The notes beneath the pieces are model-generated. The model did no database searches, was not told the origin of the DNA, and was given only the letters and a program-made list of their open reading frames with translations. Positions 29,517 through 40,428 of a stretch of 64,000 nucleotides of DNA are shown here, piece by piece. Position 1 is the stretch's first letter, and every line of letters starts with the position of its first letter. Source of the DNA: Kitasatospora arboriphila (GTDB lineage Bacteria > Actinomycetota > Actinomycetes > Mycobacteriales > Mycobacteriaceae); NCBI RefSeq assembly GCF_000717275.1, contig NZ_JNYV01000001.1:1-64000 (forward strand). Reading direction: 5' to 3'. The position numbers were made by a program, and so were the translations under genes.

Positions 29517-30335
29517 TCACGACTGTTCCTTCGAACACCACCACGTCGTGCGTCCGCCCACGGTGCCCCGTGACATCGGTGCACCGCATCGAGGGCACAC
29601 GGCGCCGGACTTGCGATAGGGGATGATCTCTCCGGTGTGGACACCGCCCTTCTTGATCGCGGATCGGATGGCGCGGCGCAGGACGACACGTAGCTCGTCG
29701 AGTTCGTCGGTTGTGAGGGTTTTGCAGCGCCGCGCCGGTGATTGCGCGCTCTGCCACAGGACTTCATCGGCGAGGAGATTGCCGACGCCGGCGATCGCGG
29801 CCTGATCGAGCAGCCGTGCCTTGAGAGGTGCTCCGCTGGAACCGATTCGGTGACGAAAATCCTCCCGCGAGATCTCAGCGGCATCAGGCCCGAGCGCTTC
29901 GATGTCCGGCTCGAGGCGAACCCTGCCGAGGCGGCGTTTGTCGAAGAGCCTGAGTTGACCTCCGTCTTCGAACGTCATGGCGAAGCGCGTCCATTCAGGC
30001 TTGTCGGTGTCGCGTTCACCGACGTGGGGGTCCCCGCCGCCGTACCGTGACGTCTGGTCGCCGTCGGGTGCGGTGACGATGATGCGCCCGCCCATGCCGA
30101 GGTGAATACCAAGCGTCGGACCAGCGGAGCCGTCGGCGATCGTCGTCTCGCACCACATGGCCTTGCCCCGGCGCCGGGCATCGGTCAGCTTGCCGCCCTT
30201 CAGTGCACCCGCGATCTCGCCCGGCCGATGCGGACGGCACTCGAACGTGTCGGTGTCGTCGATGTCGACAATGACGCGATTCAGCGCCTTCTCGACGACC
30301 TGTCTCGCGTTTTCGACCTCTGGCAGTTCCGGCAC
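29517..30335 (-). CDS. Fpg/Nei family DNA glycosylase / AP lyase with incomplete zinc finger
   Basis: Base excision repair enzyme. The N-terminus PELPEVE supplies the catalytic Pro (after Met removal) and Glu. TLGIHLGMGGRI and LFDKRRLGRV are the DNA-intercalation and substrate segments. The H2TH helices contain LLDQAAIAGVGNLLADEVLW. The C-terminal zinc finger begins CPRCG and keeps the GGRTTWWC Arg, but the chain ends CSKEQS, so the usual fourth Cys is Glu. Metal binding may be altered, or a side chain substitutes. The start is GTG. Upstream on the same strand is the HEAT-repeat gene. Confidence 0.9.
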   Translation of the reverse strand: MPELPEVENARQVVEKALNRVIVDIDDTDTFECRPHRPGEIAGALKGGKLTDARRRGKAMWCETTIADGSAGPTLGIHLGMGGRIIVTAPDGDQTSRYGGGDPHVGERDTDKPEWTRFAMTFEDGGQLRLFDKRRLGRVRLEPDIEALGPDAAEISREDFRHRIGSSGAPLKARLLDQAAIAGVGNLLADEVLWQSAQSPARRCKTLTTDELDELRVVLRRAIRSAIKKGGVHTGEIIPYRKSGAVCPRCGAPMSRGTVGGRTTWWCSKEQS

Positions 30336-30439
30336 CTGTTCGGTCTACCCTTCCGGCGCGATCTGCTCAAGTGCTCAAGCCCTCTCATGTGCCTCATCGC
30401 GGCTGCGCCGGTGGTTCGCTGCACGCCGCCCGGGTCGAG

Positions 30440-31138
30440 CTATGCGTCCTGGTCCGGCAGCGGTCCGGCGTTGGCGACCTTCTTGGCATCCTCGACTGTC
30501 ACGGTGAATGCGCTGTCGGGGTCATCCCAGAGGCGTTGGGTCGCCCTGGCGTGAGCGCGTACCGCCGGATTGCCGCTCTCACTTGCGGTCTCGAGGATGC
30601 CGGGAACTGTGTCGCCGAGTTCGATCAGCGCCCGGCTGAGACTCCGTTGAGTTTCACGGTCGCCGCGACCGAGTTCCGCGGCCAGCTCAAGCGCCACGGT
30701 GTGTTCGTGCCCGTCGGGGACCAGGACAACAACGGCACGCCACGCCGCTCGGGCCACCTCGTCGTCGGCATCGTGCACGAGGTCGAGGGGTATGTCAGCC
30801 CACGTCGCGCGATCGCCGATCTTCGACAAGGTGTGCAGGGCCTGACTGCGGGCCTGCGCCGTCGTGGAATGCAGCTCGGCCAGCAGGAGCGGGACGACGA
30901 TCTCAGCAGGATGGCGGGTCAGTGCCCACGTCAGCATGTCCCGGACGTAGAAGTCCGACTCGAACGCGCAGCACTCCACCAGAACGCTGACAAACTCAGC
31001 GTGCGGCTCGGTGCCCGCTGCGAGCGCCGTTCGCAAGCGAGTCGACGAGTCAGCGTCATGCAACGCGTGCATCAGACGCCGGGTCTGATCATTCTGATGT
31101 GGCCGGTCGATGGGACTCACCTCCTGGAAGTGATTCAC
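30440..31138 (-). CDS. HEAT-repeat protein
   Basis: 232 residues of paired helices: TRRLMHALHDADSSTRLRTA, VLVECCAFESDFYVRDMLTW, IVVPLLLAELHSTTAQARSQ and DDEVARAAWRAVVVLV are successive HEAT-like units. Similar proteins in actinobacteria are scaffold or adaptor proteins without known enzymatic role. GTG start at 31138 with AGAGG just in front; ATG at 31072 is an alternative. It heads a possible three-gene run with the Fpg/Nei and amine oxidase genes. Function unknown. Confidence 0.78.
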   Translation of the reverse strand: MNHFQEVSPIDRPHQNDQTRRLMHALHDADSSTRLRTALAAGTEPHAEFVSVLVECCAFESDFYVRDMLTWALTRHPAEIVVPLLLAELHSTTAQARSQALHTLSKIGDRATWADIPLDLVHDADDEVARAAWRAVVVLVPDGHEHTVALELAAELGRGDRETQRSLSRALIELGDTVPGILETASESGNPAVRAHARATQRLWDDPDSAFTVTVEDAKKVANAGPLPDQDA

Positions 31139-31513
31139 AGCCTCTCATCCGATGTGGGTGGACGCCCAGGCAATTTCCTCGCGCCCTGACGATGCCAATC
31201 TGCGATTGCATATCGCCAGCCCTTTCGGCCGACAAAAGACAGATGGTTAATTTTATTGCGGCCCTGTAACAATGTCCCTTAAGATCACTTTTGCGCTCCC
31301 AGCCGGGAGGAATTTCTCGAACTCTGGGGTTCCGAGTTCGATCGCAAGAAAATGCATGGCGTAGTTCAGCGGGCACTTCCCAACAGGTTGACTGCACCGA
31401 TGCGCGTGGGTGCCGATGATGTGGTGCCAGTTCTCGCCGACAGGGAATCGGAAGAACACACGGACCGTGGGTGCGCAGTGACAGGTGATTTCTCAAATAG
31501 CTAGGGGGAGAGA
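31139..31513. other. 375-base intergenic region, AT-richer
   Basis: Lies between the divergent HEAT-repeat gene and the 31514 gene. One 68-residue frame on the minus strand (31459 to 31253, GTG start) contains paired His and Cys residues (HHIIGTHAHRC, GKCP) but has no ribosome binding site and resembles nothing I know. The AT-rich stretch at 31235-31265 could hold promoter elements. No clear repeat or RNA structure was found. Confidence 0.35.
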
Positions 31514-31936
31514 TTGTCTGAGGAACGTGGGCTGAGGAACGAGGTGGAGAGAACATCCTCAGCGATCCGTCGAGGGGTCGGGTCGTTGAGGCGAGCACGG
31601 AGGTGGCCGGTGGACAACAACGCCGGCGGTCGTGATGGTCGCGGAGAACCCGTGATCGTGCATGCTCGGGTCGTCGACACGACCATGTCCTCCGCTCAGT
31701 GGTCGACCTTGCTGCGCAGTGGTCTGGCGCCCGTTCGGACAGGAGAAGTGGTCGCCGAGGTGCACATTGCACGAGCGGGCAATGCTTATCTGGTACTCAC
31801 CTCGGGGCCGAGTGGAACGAGTGAGGCTGTTCAGGGCGCCGCCGCCGCCATCACCTCCGACCCGCACCGATTCGGCTTGCTCGCCGCGACCCCCACCCGA
31901 CGACTGCAGGACTCCCCGCTGTGGCCTGTGCGGTAG
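31514..31936 (+). CDS. hypothetical protein, 140 residues
   Basis: TTG start preceded by GGGGGAG. The first 45 residues are Arg-rich and polar; from about residue 47 a compact alpha/beta pattern is seen (VIVHARVVDTTMSS, AEVHIARAGNAYLVLTSGPS). I recognise no family. A long frame also runs antisense (32194-31559), but its codon pattern and lack of motif make it the shadow. A later internal start (such as GTG at 31610) is possible. Moderate trust that this is a real gene. Confidence 0.45.
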   Translation: MSEERGLRNEVERTSSAIRRGVGSLRRARRWPVDNNAGGRDGRGEPVIVHARVVDTTMSSAQWSTLLRSGLAPVRTGEVVAEVHIARAGNAYLVLTSGPSGTSEAVQGAAAAITSDPHRFGLLAATPTRRLQDSPLWPVR

Positions 31937-32072
31937 TGGGTCCGACGGACATGTGCTCGACTGGGTGAGTCGCCGACGTGTCGCCACGCGACTGTGGCCA
32001 CCAATCCAACCCCAGCCCGATACATCGACCATCGAGATCGGACTCGGCTGATCGTTGGGTAGGGTTCTGCAA

Positions 32073-34433
<2,361 letters not shown>

Positions 34434-34437
34434 AGAA

Positions 34438-34455
34438 CCGTCGCTCGCGCGACGG
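34438..34455 (+). terminator. hairpin after tex
   Basis: Perfect 6-bp stem CCGTCG / CGACGG with the 6-base loop CTCGCG, starting 4 bases after the tex stop. No T-run. It could attenuate rather than fully separate tex from the methyltransferase. Confidence 0.45.
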
Positions 34456-34523
34456 CTCGTTCATCAAGCCACATACGGTTGGGGAACCGAACACCGCGTG
34501 GACGATCTGAGTCAGGAGCCCGA

Positions 34524-35138
34524 ATGAGCGAACGCACGCCCAGTCAGTGGGAGAAGATCGTCGAGGCCGATCCGGCGCACTCCACACGTTATGTCGAGCG
34601 GTTTCGCGCGATGGCCGCCCGCGGCCAGGACATCGTCGGAGAGGCGCGGCTGATCGATGCGATGCTGGCCCGCGGTAGTCGTGTTCTCGACGCCGGCTGC
34701 GGCCCGGGCCGGGTGGGTGGCCACCTCCACGACGCCGGCCACGAGGTCGTCGGCGTCGATGTGGACCCTGTCCTCATCGACGCTGCCGAGCACGATCATC
34801 CGGGCCCGACCTGGCTCGTCGGCGACCTCGCCGACCTTGATCTGCCGGCCCGCGGGGTGACAGCTGACTTCGATGCCATCGTCTGTGCGGGCAATGTGGT
34901 GACCTTTGTTGCGCCGTCCACCCGCCGCGACGTCCTCGCCGGTTTCGCCCGGCACGTCGCACCGGACGGCCGGGTCGTCGTCGGGTTCGGTGCAGGCCGC
35001 GACTACCCGTTTGCTGATTTCCTCGATGACGCAACGAGCAGCGGACTCTCGGTTGACGTTCTCTTGTCCACCTGGGACCTGCGCCCGTTCACGGACGACT
35101 CCGACTTCCTTGTTGCCGTGTTCTCACTCGCGGCCTGA
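34524..35138 (+). CDS. class I SAM-dependent methyltransferase
   Basis: 204 residues. Motif I is VLDAGCGPGRVGGHLHDAGH, motif II acidic residue in VVGVDVDPVLID, motif IV DFDAIVCAGNVVTFV and the post-motif HVAPDGRVVVGFG. The ATG at 34524 has AGGAG five bases upstream; an in-frame extension upstream lacks this. Substrate unknown; probably a small molecule. 27 bases before the EEP gene, so likely co-transcribed. Confidence 0.88.
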   Translation: MSERTPSQWEKIVEADPAHSTRYVERFRAMAARGQDIVGEARLIDAMLARGSRVLDAGCGPGRVGGHLHDAGHEVVGVDVDPVLIDAAEHDHPGPTWLVGDLADLDLPARGVTADFDAIVCAGNVVTFVAPSTRRDVLAGFARHVAPDGRVVVGFGAGRDYPFADFLDDATSSGLSVDVLLSTWDLRPFTDDSDFLVAVFSLAA

Positions 35139-35165
35139 CGGGCACGACCCCCTCGGGAGAATCCG

Positions 35166-36386
35166 GTGCCACTTGTAGTCGACACAGAGGTCCACGTGCT
35201 GCGAGATCATCCGCTCGCAGCGGGTGGCAGTCTGCCGCCACTGGATGCGCCGGCCTACGTACCCGGCGCGATCGACACGGTCGGACGACACGTCCGCTCC
35301 CGAGGGCCATCGGTTCTCGTCGGGGCTGCTGCCGGGTGCCTCGTGGGCGCAGTGACGAGCTTCGGGGCAGGAGCAGGCACCTCGGCGGGCGCGGCGGCAG
35401 GGTTATTGGTGAGCGAGATCAGAGTTCGCGAGGTCGGCGACGCCCCCAGCGCCCGTGCGCGCGTCCAGGATTCCGACCCAACTGAACACGTGCGCGTCAT
35501 GGAATACAACGTGCATGGCGGCATGGGCGGGCCTGGTCAATTCTTCGTCACGCCTGATCGTCTGGACCACCTGGCCGCGACCATCCGCCGCGAGCGCCCG
35601 GATATCGTGCTCCTACAGGAGCTCGACCATTTCGCGACCCGGTCGAACTACACGGACACGTTGAAGCAGCTGGCGCAGCGATTGACAGCGACGGGCGCCG
35701 TGATGACTCCGGCGATCGAGAAGGTGAACGGCCGTCGTGAGGGGACCGGGATTCTCACCTTCAACGGTTTTGTCATCACCGATGCCCGAGGACTTCGGAT
35801 CGGGGATGCGATGGGGGACAGCGCTCTCCGTCGTTTTCGGGCAGCGTCTGACGCGTATGCGGGAATGGTGAGTGGGAGAGTTCACCGGTCGTGGGTGCCG
35901 TTCGGAGGAGTGATCGAGTACCAACCGCGGGTGGCCACGGACGCGTTGGTGCGAACCCGTGCGGGGCGCGAGATCCGCGTGCTCTCAGGACATTTCAGCC
36001 CGCCTCATCACGGAATCGACGAGCAGCGGCGTCAGGTCGACCCGATTGCGGCAACGGTCGACATCTGGTCGGGGCCCACCATCATGGGCGCCGACTTCAA
36101 TGTGCGAGACGGATCGCCGGAGTTCCAGCGTGAGCACCAGGTCTTTGCGTCGGTCGGCCTACTCGAGGCCACGGCAGGTGCACCCGCGAACAGCGACCGC
36201 ATCTATGCCTCGGCGCATTTCGGCCGAACCGATGCTCGCAAGGTGCTGCCGTCGCCTGGCGAAGTCCAGGCCAGTGACCACGCGCCGGTGGTGGTCGATC
36301 TTTTGCTCGAAGCCGATCATTCTGGGTCCGAACGCGGTGATGCCCCGCCCGGCGTACCGGACGGGGCATCGACGCCGCGGCCTTAG
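35166..36386 (+). CDS. endonuclease/exonuclease/phosphatase (EEP) family protein
   Basis: About the first 100 residues include a Gly/Ala-rich hydrophobic stretch (SVLVGAAAGCLVGAVTSFG) that may be a membrane or glycine-zipper segment. The catalytic domain follows with the family residues: Asn in VMEYNVHGGMG, Glu in DIVLLQELDHF, Asp and Asn in IMGADFNVRDG and the terminal Asp-His in QASDHAPVVVDLL. It hydrolyses a phosphodiester or phosphomonoester, substrate unknown. GTG start with GGGAGAA upstream. Its last 47 bases contain a hairpin that serves as terminator for both this gene and the convergent clp gene, and its stop interlocks with the clp stop. Confidence 0.86.
   Translation: MPLVVDTEVHVLRDHPLAAGGSLPPLDAPAYVPGAIDTVGRHVRSRGPSVLVGAAAGCLVGAVTSFGAGAGTSAGAAAGLLVSEIRVREVGDAPSARARVQDSDPTEHVRVMEYNVHGGMGGPGQFFVTPDRLDHLAATIRRERPDIVLLQELDHFATRSNYTDTLKQLAQRLTATGAVMTPAIEKVNGRREGTGILTFNGFVITDARGLRIGDAMGDSALRRFRAASDAYAGMVSGRVHRSWVPFGGVIEYQPRVATDALVRTRAGREIRVLSGHFSPPHHGIDEQRRQVDPIAATVDIWSGPTIMGADFNVRDGSPEFQREHQVFASVGLLEATAGAPANSDRIYASAHFGRTDARKVLPSPGEVQASDHAPVVVDLLLEADHSGSERGDAPPGVPDGASTPRP
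36339..36370. terminator. bidirectional hairpin inside the 3' end of the EEP gene
   Basis: GATGCCCCG (36339-36347) pairs with CGGGGCATC (36362-36370); inside, CCGG pairs with CCGG around a CGTA tetraloop, with one C-A mismatch between the two stems. It lies 13 bases past the clp stop on the minus strand and just before the EEP stop on the plus strand. Confidence 0.75.
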
Positions 36387-38803
36387 CTGACCAACAGATC
36401 CAATTGGTCGTCGGTGACCTGCACGGAGACCTTGCCACCGTCGAGGAGCACCTCGTCCAACAGCAGGTCTGCAATCCGGTCATCAACTGCACGCTGAATC
36501 GAACGACGCAGTGGCCGTGCGCCGAACTCGGGCTGGTGCCCGTGCTCTGCGATCCAGTCGACAGCAGCATCAGAGAACTCGATGTCGATTCCCTTGGCGC
36601 CCAGCCGCTTGCGGCTGTCGGCCAGGAGCAGGTCGGTGATCTTGTGCAGCTGCTCGGTGTCGAGCTTGCGGAAGACCACGATCTCGTCGATCCGGTTGAG
36701 GAACTCCGGTCGCATCGACTCCCGCAGTCGGGCCATCACACGCTCACGCACCGGCCGTTCCGCGGCTTCGGCGTCACCGGAGCTGAACCCGAGTCCACCG
36801 GACTTGCTGGAGATGATGTCCGATCCCAGGTTGCTGGTCATGATCAGCACGGTGTTCTTGAAGTCGACCGTACGACCCTGCCCGTCGGTGAGACGACCGT
36901 CGTCGAGCACCTGCAGCAGCGTGTTGAACACATCCGGGTGCGCCTTCTCGATCTCGTCGAGAAGGACCACCGAATACGGGTTCCGGCGGACCTGTTCGGT
37001 GAGCTGCCCCGCCTCGCCGTACCCGACGTAGCCGGGGGGAGCCCCGATCAGGCGGCTGACCGTGTGACGTTCTCCGAACTCGCTCATGTCGAGTCGGAGC
37101 ATCTTCTTCTCGTCGCCGAAGAGCGAGGCTGCCAGCGCCTTTGCCAATTCGGTCTTTCCGACGCCTGTCGGTCCGAGGAACAAGAAACTGCCCACGGGCC
37201 GATCCGGATCGCTCATCCCGGTACGGCTCCGGCGAACCGCACGCGCGATGGCCTTCACCGCATCCTCTTGGCCGACAACACGCTGATGTAGCTCATCCTC
37301 GAGGCGGCGTAGACGCTCCCGTTCCTGCTCGGTCATCTGGCTTGCTGGGATCCCGGTGGCACGGGCGACCACTTCGGCGATGTGTTCGGCGGTCACCTCA
37401 GGTGTTTCGCCTGCCTCGGACGGCCCGCCCGACAGACGTGCCTGGAGCCGGGCGGTCTCGTCACGCAATGCGGAGGCCTTTTCGTAGTCCTCCGCCGCGA
37501 CCGCCTGCTCCTTGGCCGTCTCGAGTTGGGCCAGTTGCTTCTGGATCGCCTCCACGTCGGTTGTGGGTGAAGCCAGTTGCATCCGCGCACCAGCTTGGTC
37601 GATCAGATCGATCGCCTTGTCCGGCAGGAACCTGTCCCCGATGTAGCGGGCGGACAGCTCGACGGCTGCGCGGATCGCCTCATCCGAGTACCGGATCCCG
37701 TGGTGTTCCTCGTACCGTCCGCGTAGTCCGTCGAGGATTGCCACCGCGTCCTCGACGCTGGGTTCGGGCACCGTCACCGGTTGGAATCGACGCTCGAGCG
37801 CGGGGTCTTTCTCGATGTTCTTCCGGTACTCGTCGAGCGTCGTGGCGCCGACGATGTGCAGTTCGCCGCGAGCGAGCTTGGGCTTGAGGATGTTTCCGGC
37901 ATCCATCGACCCCTCGGCTCCGGCACCGGCACCTGCGATGGTGTGCACTTCGTCGATGAAGACGATGAGTTCGTCCTTGTTCGCTGCGATCTCATCGATC
38001 ACCTTTGTCAACCGCTCTTCGAAGTCGCCGCGGTACCGGGTCCCCGAGACCATGCTCGACAGGTCGAGCTGCACGATGCGTTTGCCTGCGAGTCGATCAG
38101 GCACGTCACCGTCGACGATCCGTTGAGCGAGACCTTCGACGATGGCTGTCTTGCCGACACCGGCCTCGCCGACCAGCACCGGGTTGTTCTTCGTACGTCG
38201 AGACAGGATCTCGATGGTCTGTTCGATTTCGTCGGCACGGCCGATGACCGGGTCGACGCCCCCACCGCGGGCTTTCTCGGTCAGGTCGAATCCGAACTTG
38301 TCCAGCGTCGGGGTGGCTGTCGTGGACTCACCAGCGACCGAGCCGCCCTGAAGTGCGGTCTGCAGGTGTTCGGGTGTGATGCCGGCAGCGGCGAGCAGAC
38401 GACCCGCAGCCCTGTCATGGTCGGCAGCGAGGGCGAGGAACAGATGTTCTGGGTCGATGTACGTCGAGCCCAGGGTCTGGGCGAGTTGGTGAGCCTCGAA
38501 CACAGCGGTTTTCAGTGCAGCGCTCAGTGACGTGGTGGTGAAACCAGTGGTCGGCGTCCCCTGAGGAAGACGCTGTTCAATGGTGTCTGCCACTGCCGTC
38601 GTGTCAACCCCGGCGCGCTCCATCAGAGTTTTCGTGGGCTCCGTGGCGGTCATGACGCGTAAAACGTGCAGAGCGTCGAGTTCTGTGTCGCCGCGGCCGG
38701 CGGCGAACCTGGCGGACTCGGCGATGAGGTCTTGGGTGGACCTGCTCATCAGCCGACTGATGTCGATGCGACGCGGGCCCTCGGGGCCGAAGAATGCGGG
38801 CAT
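36383..38803 (-). CDS. ClpC-type AAA+ unfoldase (Clp protease ATP-binding subunit), HspR-controlled
   Basis: Hexameric unfoldase with two AAA+ domains. An N-terminal Clp_N domain spans about 1-145; D1 has [15 protein letters not shown] and [14 protein letters not shown]2 has [37 protein letters not shown] and the arginine-finger region [10 protein letters not shown]. The middle domain is short and UVR-like ([18 protein letters not shown]), as in ClpC, not the long ClpB rod. The GGLGFSSG loop carries an LGF tripeptide of the kind that docks on ClpP. ATG at 38803 has AAGGAGG eight bases upstream; the frame extends to 38845 but that would run through the operator. A HAIR element and an ECF-like promoter lie in front. 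It is distinct from the usual essential clpC1 by its N-terminus, so probably a stress-induced paralogue. Confidence 0.9.
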   Translation of the reverse strand: MPAFFGPEGPRRIDISRLMSRSTQDLIAESARFAAGRGDTELDALHVLRVMTATEPTKTLMERAGVDTTAVADTIEQRLPQGTPTTGFTTTSLSAALKTAVFEAHQLAQTLGSTYIDPEHLFLALAADHDRAAGRLLAAAGITPEHLQTALQGGSVAGESTTATPTLDKFGFDLTEKARGGGVDPVIGRADEIEQTIEILSRRTKNNPVLVGEAGVGKTAIVEGLAQRIVDGDVPDRLAGKRIVQLDLSSMVSGTRYRGDFEERLTKVIDEIAANKDELIVFIDEVHTIAGAGAGAEGSMDAGNILKPKLARGELHIVGATTLDEYRKNIEKDPALERRFQPVTVPEPSVEDAVAILDGLRGRYEEHHGIRYSDEAIRAAVELSARYIGDRFLPDKAIDLIDQAGARMQLASPTTDVEAIQKQLAQLETAKEQAVAAEDYEKASALRDETARLQARLSGGPSEAGETPEVTAEHIAEVVARATGIPASQMTEQERERLRRLEDELHQRVVGQEDAVKAIARAVRRSRTGMSDPDRPVGSFLFLGPTGVGKTELAKALAASLFGDEKKMLRLDMSEFGERHTVSRLIGAPPGYVGYGEAGQLTEQVRRNPYSVVLLDEIEKAHPDVFNTLLQVLDDGRLTDGQGRTVDFKNTVLIMTSNLGSDIISSKSGGLGFSSGDAEAAERPVRERVMARLRESMRPEFLNRIDEIVVFRKLDTEQLHKITDLLLADSRKRLGAKGIDIEFSDAAVDWIAEHGHQPEFGARPLRRSIQRAVDDRIADLLLDEVLLDGGKVSVQVTDDQLDLLVS

Positions 38804-38826
38804 TCGCGGAGCCTCCTTGTTAAGAG

Positions 38827-38845
38827 TTGAGTGAATCTGACTCAA
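38827..38845 (-). promoter_or_regulatory. HAIR element (HspR-binding inverted repeat)
   Basis: TTGAGT-N7-ACTCAA, a perfect match to the inner 6 bases of each arm of the HspR consensus CTTGAGT-N7-ACTCAAG. It lies 24 bases before the clp ATG and overlaps the expected transcription start, a repressor position. Confidence 0.82.
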
Positions 38846-38847
38846 TT

Positions 38848-38873
38848 AACATGAGTGAGGTTCTATCAATTCC
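38848..38873 (-). promoter_or_regulatory. ECF-sigma-like promoter for clp gene
   Basis: Read on the minus strand: GGAAT, 18 bases, GTT, which resembles the SigE/SigH stress promoters of mycobacteria (GGAAC/T ... GTT). The HAIR element follows directly downstream. Confidence 0.45.
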
Positions 38874-39002
38874 CGACCGCTGCGGTCAATTTATAACCCA
38901 GGGTCTCGCGGAGGCTGGATCGGGCGTGTGGTCGCCTCGGCGAGCCGTGACGCGATAGCGTGTGCAAAGAACTTCGAGCGCACATCATGAAGCGAGGACG
39001 AC

Positions 39003-39353
39003 GTGGTCGATACGAGCTCCACCTTGGAAGATCTGTCTCGCAAGCACCTGGAGATTGCACGCGATGATGCGCATGGCCGCAGTGCCGACATCCTTGTTCA
39101 TGACGGTCCGCTACGTCAGACGTTGATGGCGATGGTTGCCGGCACCGAACTCGGTGAACACAATTCGCCGCCGGCGGCGAGCATGCTCGTACTCAGCGGC
39201 AGGGTGAAGGTGACCGCGGATGAGGGAGAGGTCGTCCTCAACGTAGGTGAACTTCGCGGGCTAACGCATCATCGGCACAGCGTGACCGCCATCGAGGACT
39301 CGGTTTTCATCCTGACCACGGTCACCGGTTACGGCGAACCATCGCGGCGCTGA
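39003..39353 (+). CDS. small cupin-fold protein
   Basis: 116 residues; a single cupin barrel. The first motif is degenerate (GTELGEHNSPPAASMLVLSG, then RVKVTADEGEVVLNVGEL) and the second has the RGLTHHRHSVTAIEDSVFIL His pair. Typical of short cupins of unknown role, perhaps a sensor or small-molecule binding protein. GTG start with GAGG five bases upstream. Divergent from the clp gene. Confidence 0.78.
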   Translation: MVDTSSTLEDLSRKHLEIARDDAHGRSADILVHDGPLRQTLMAMVAGTELGEHNSPPAASMLVLSGRVKVTADEGEVVLNVGELRGLTHHRHSVTAIEDSVFILTTVTGYGEPSRR

Positions 39354-39420
39354 CTCGATCATCTTGACCCCTTCGCCCGCCCAGGGGTAGGCACACCGGG
39401 GTTGCCGCGCAACCCGGTGA

Positions 39421-39639
39421 TACTTCGACAGCCTCACAGCCGACTGGCGCCCATCGGCGGACGCGTTCATGACTGCAATCATCACTGTTGCCGACCACCC
39501 TGACGGCACTGAATATGAGGCCAGGGCCCTGCACCGTTCCGCTGCGGATCGAGACAGCCACGAGCGCATGGGCTTTCATGACGGTTGGGGAACTGTCACC
39601 CGGCAGCTCGCGGATCTGGTCGAAGGTGAGTCCAACTGA
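39421..39639 (+). pseudogene. C-terminal remnant of an AHSA1/SRPBCC-family gene
   Basis: Only the last 72 codons of an AHSA1-type (Aha1-like, polyketide-cyclase fold) protein are open. The end reads AFMTAIITVADHPDGTEYEA ... MGFHDGWGTVTRQL, the family's C-terminal signature. A stop lies directly upstream at 39418, and no N-terminal half is seen before it. Followed with an overlapping ATGA by the RibD-like remnant, as in intact operons of this kind. An intact but different AHSA1 gene lies at 41431-42087. Confidence 0.72.
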
Positions 39640-39902
39640 TGAAGCTGACGCTGATGCAGTTCGTGTCACTCGATGGGGTCTGCCAGGGCCCCGGATCTCC
39701 CGACCAAGACACAACTGACGGGACGAGATCCGGCTGGTGATCGCGCCGGCGGTGGTGGGTTCAGGACGACAGTCGTTCACTGCCGGGGGAACGCCCGCGG
39801 GTCTTCAACTCATCCGCCATGAGAAGACACCGGGCGGTCTTGCCATTCATGAATACAAGACCGTCGGTGCACCGGTGACGGGCATCTACGAACCGGTGTA
39901 GT
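39639..39902 (+). pseudogene. truncated RibD/dihydrofolate-reductase-like gene
   Basis: The first 30 codons encode the normal N-terminus of a RibD C-terminal/DHFR-like protein (MKLTLMQFVSLDGVCQGPG), then a stop at 39738. In another frame from about 39723 the normal C-terminus is read: EIRLVIAPAVVGSG, TPAGLQLI, PGGLAIHEY, ending at 39902. The roughly 90-100 residues between are missing, so the gene lost its middle and frame in a deletion. It cannot make the enzyme. Confidence 0.75.
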
Positions 39903-39980
39903 CGGCGAACGTCTGCCGAAAAGCGCTGCGACAGTCCCTGGGATCGGCGGTTCTGCGTGGTGCGTGCCGCAACACCGTTC

Positions 39981-40385
39981 TCAGTAGACAGTCCTGGGAC
40001 CCACCGTTTTCGCGCCCAAAGCATGCACGCGGCCGATCAGCTCGCGGTCGGACGTGACCACAATTCGTTTTCTGTGTGGTTGTGTTGCAACAATTTCCAC
40101 AATTGTGTCGTCGCCCGAGGCGGGCGCCGACACCACCGCCACCGTGGACGTGGAGTCGATTCCCCGAGCATGGCCTTCGACCACCATCACCACCTCGCAC
40201 GGTGGCGGCTCGCTGTCGAACCCCAAGAGAGCAACTTCTCCGAGCTCATCGCGCAGACGGATGTTCGCCGCACGACGGTCTCGCCACCAGCCGTCGGGCC
40301 TGGAACCCACCACGTTGGCGGCGTCCACGATCACCACCGGTTCGAGGTTCACAGAGGGGGTGGCAGCCATCTCGTCATTGTCCAT
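39981..40385 (-). CDS. NYN/PIN-like (YacP-type) nuclease domain protein
   Basis: 134 residues. The N-terminus VVIVDAANVVGSRPDGWWRDR has the catalytic Asp and Asn of PIN/NYN RNases. SGDDTIVEIV and VVTSDRELIGRVHALGA supply the second and third acidic positions. Such proteins are often mislabelled NTP pyrophosphohydrolase. ATG at 40385 has GGTGGG close upstream. Divergent from the F420-type oxidoreductase with 43 bases between. Confidence 0.82.
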   Translation of the reverse strand: MDNDEMAATPSVNLEPVVIVDAANVVGSRPDGWWRDRRAANIRLRDELGEVALLGFDSEPPPCEVVMVVEGHARGIDSTSTVAVVSAPASGDDTIVEIVATQPHRKRIVVTSDRELIGRVHALGAKTVGPRTVY

Positions 40386-40428
40386 GGACCCACCAATTCA
40401 CAAAGCGGTTCCCACTACGATCAGGGTC

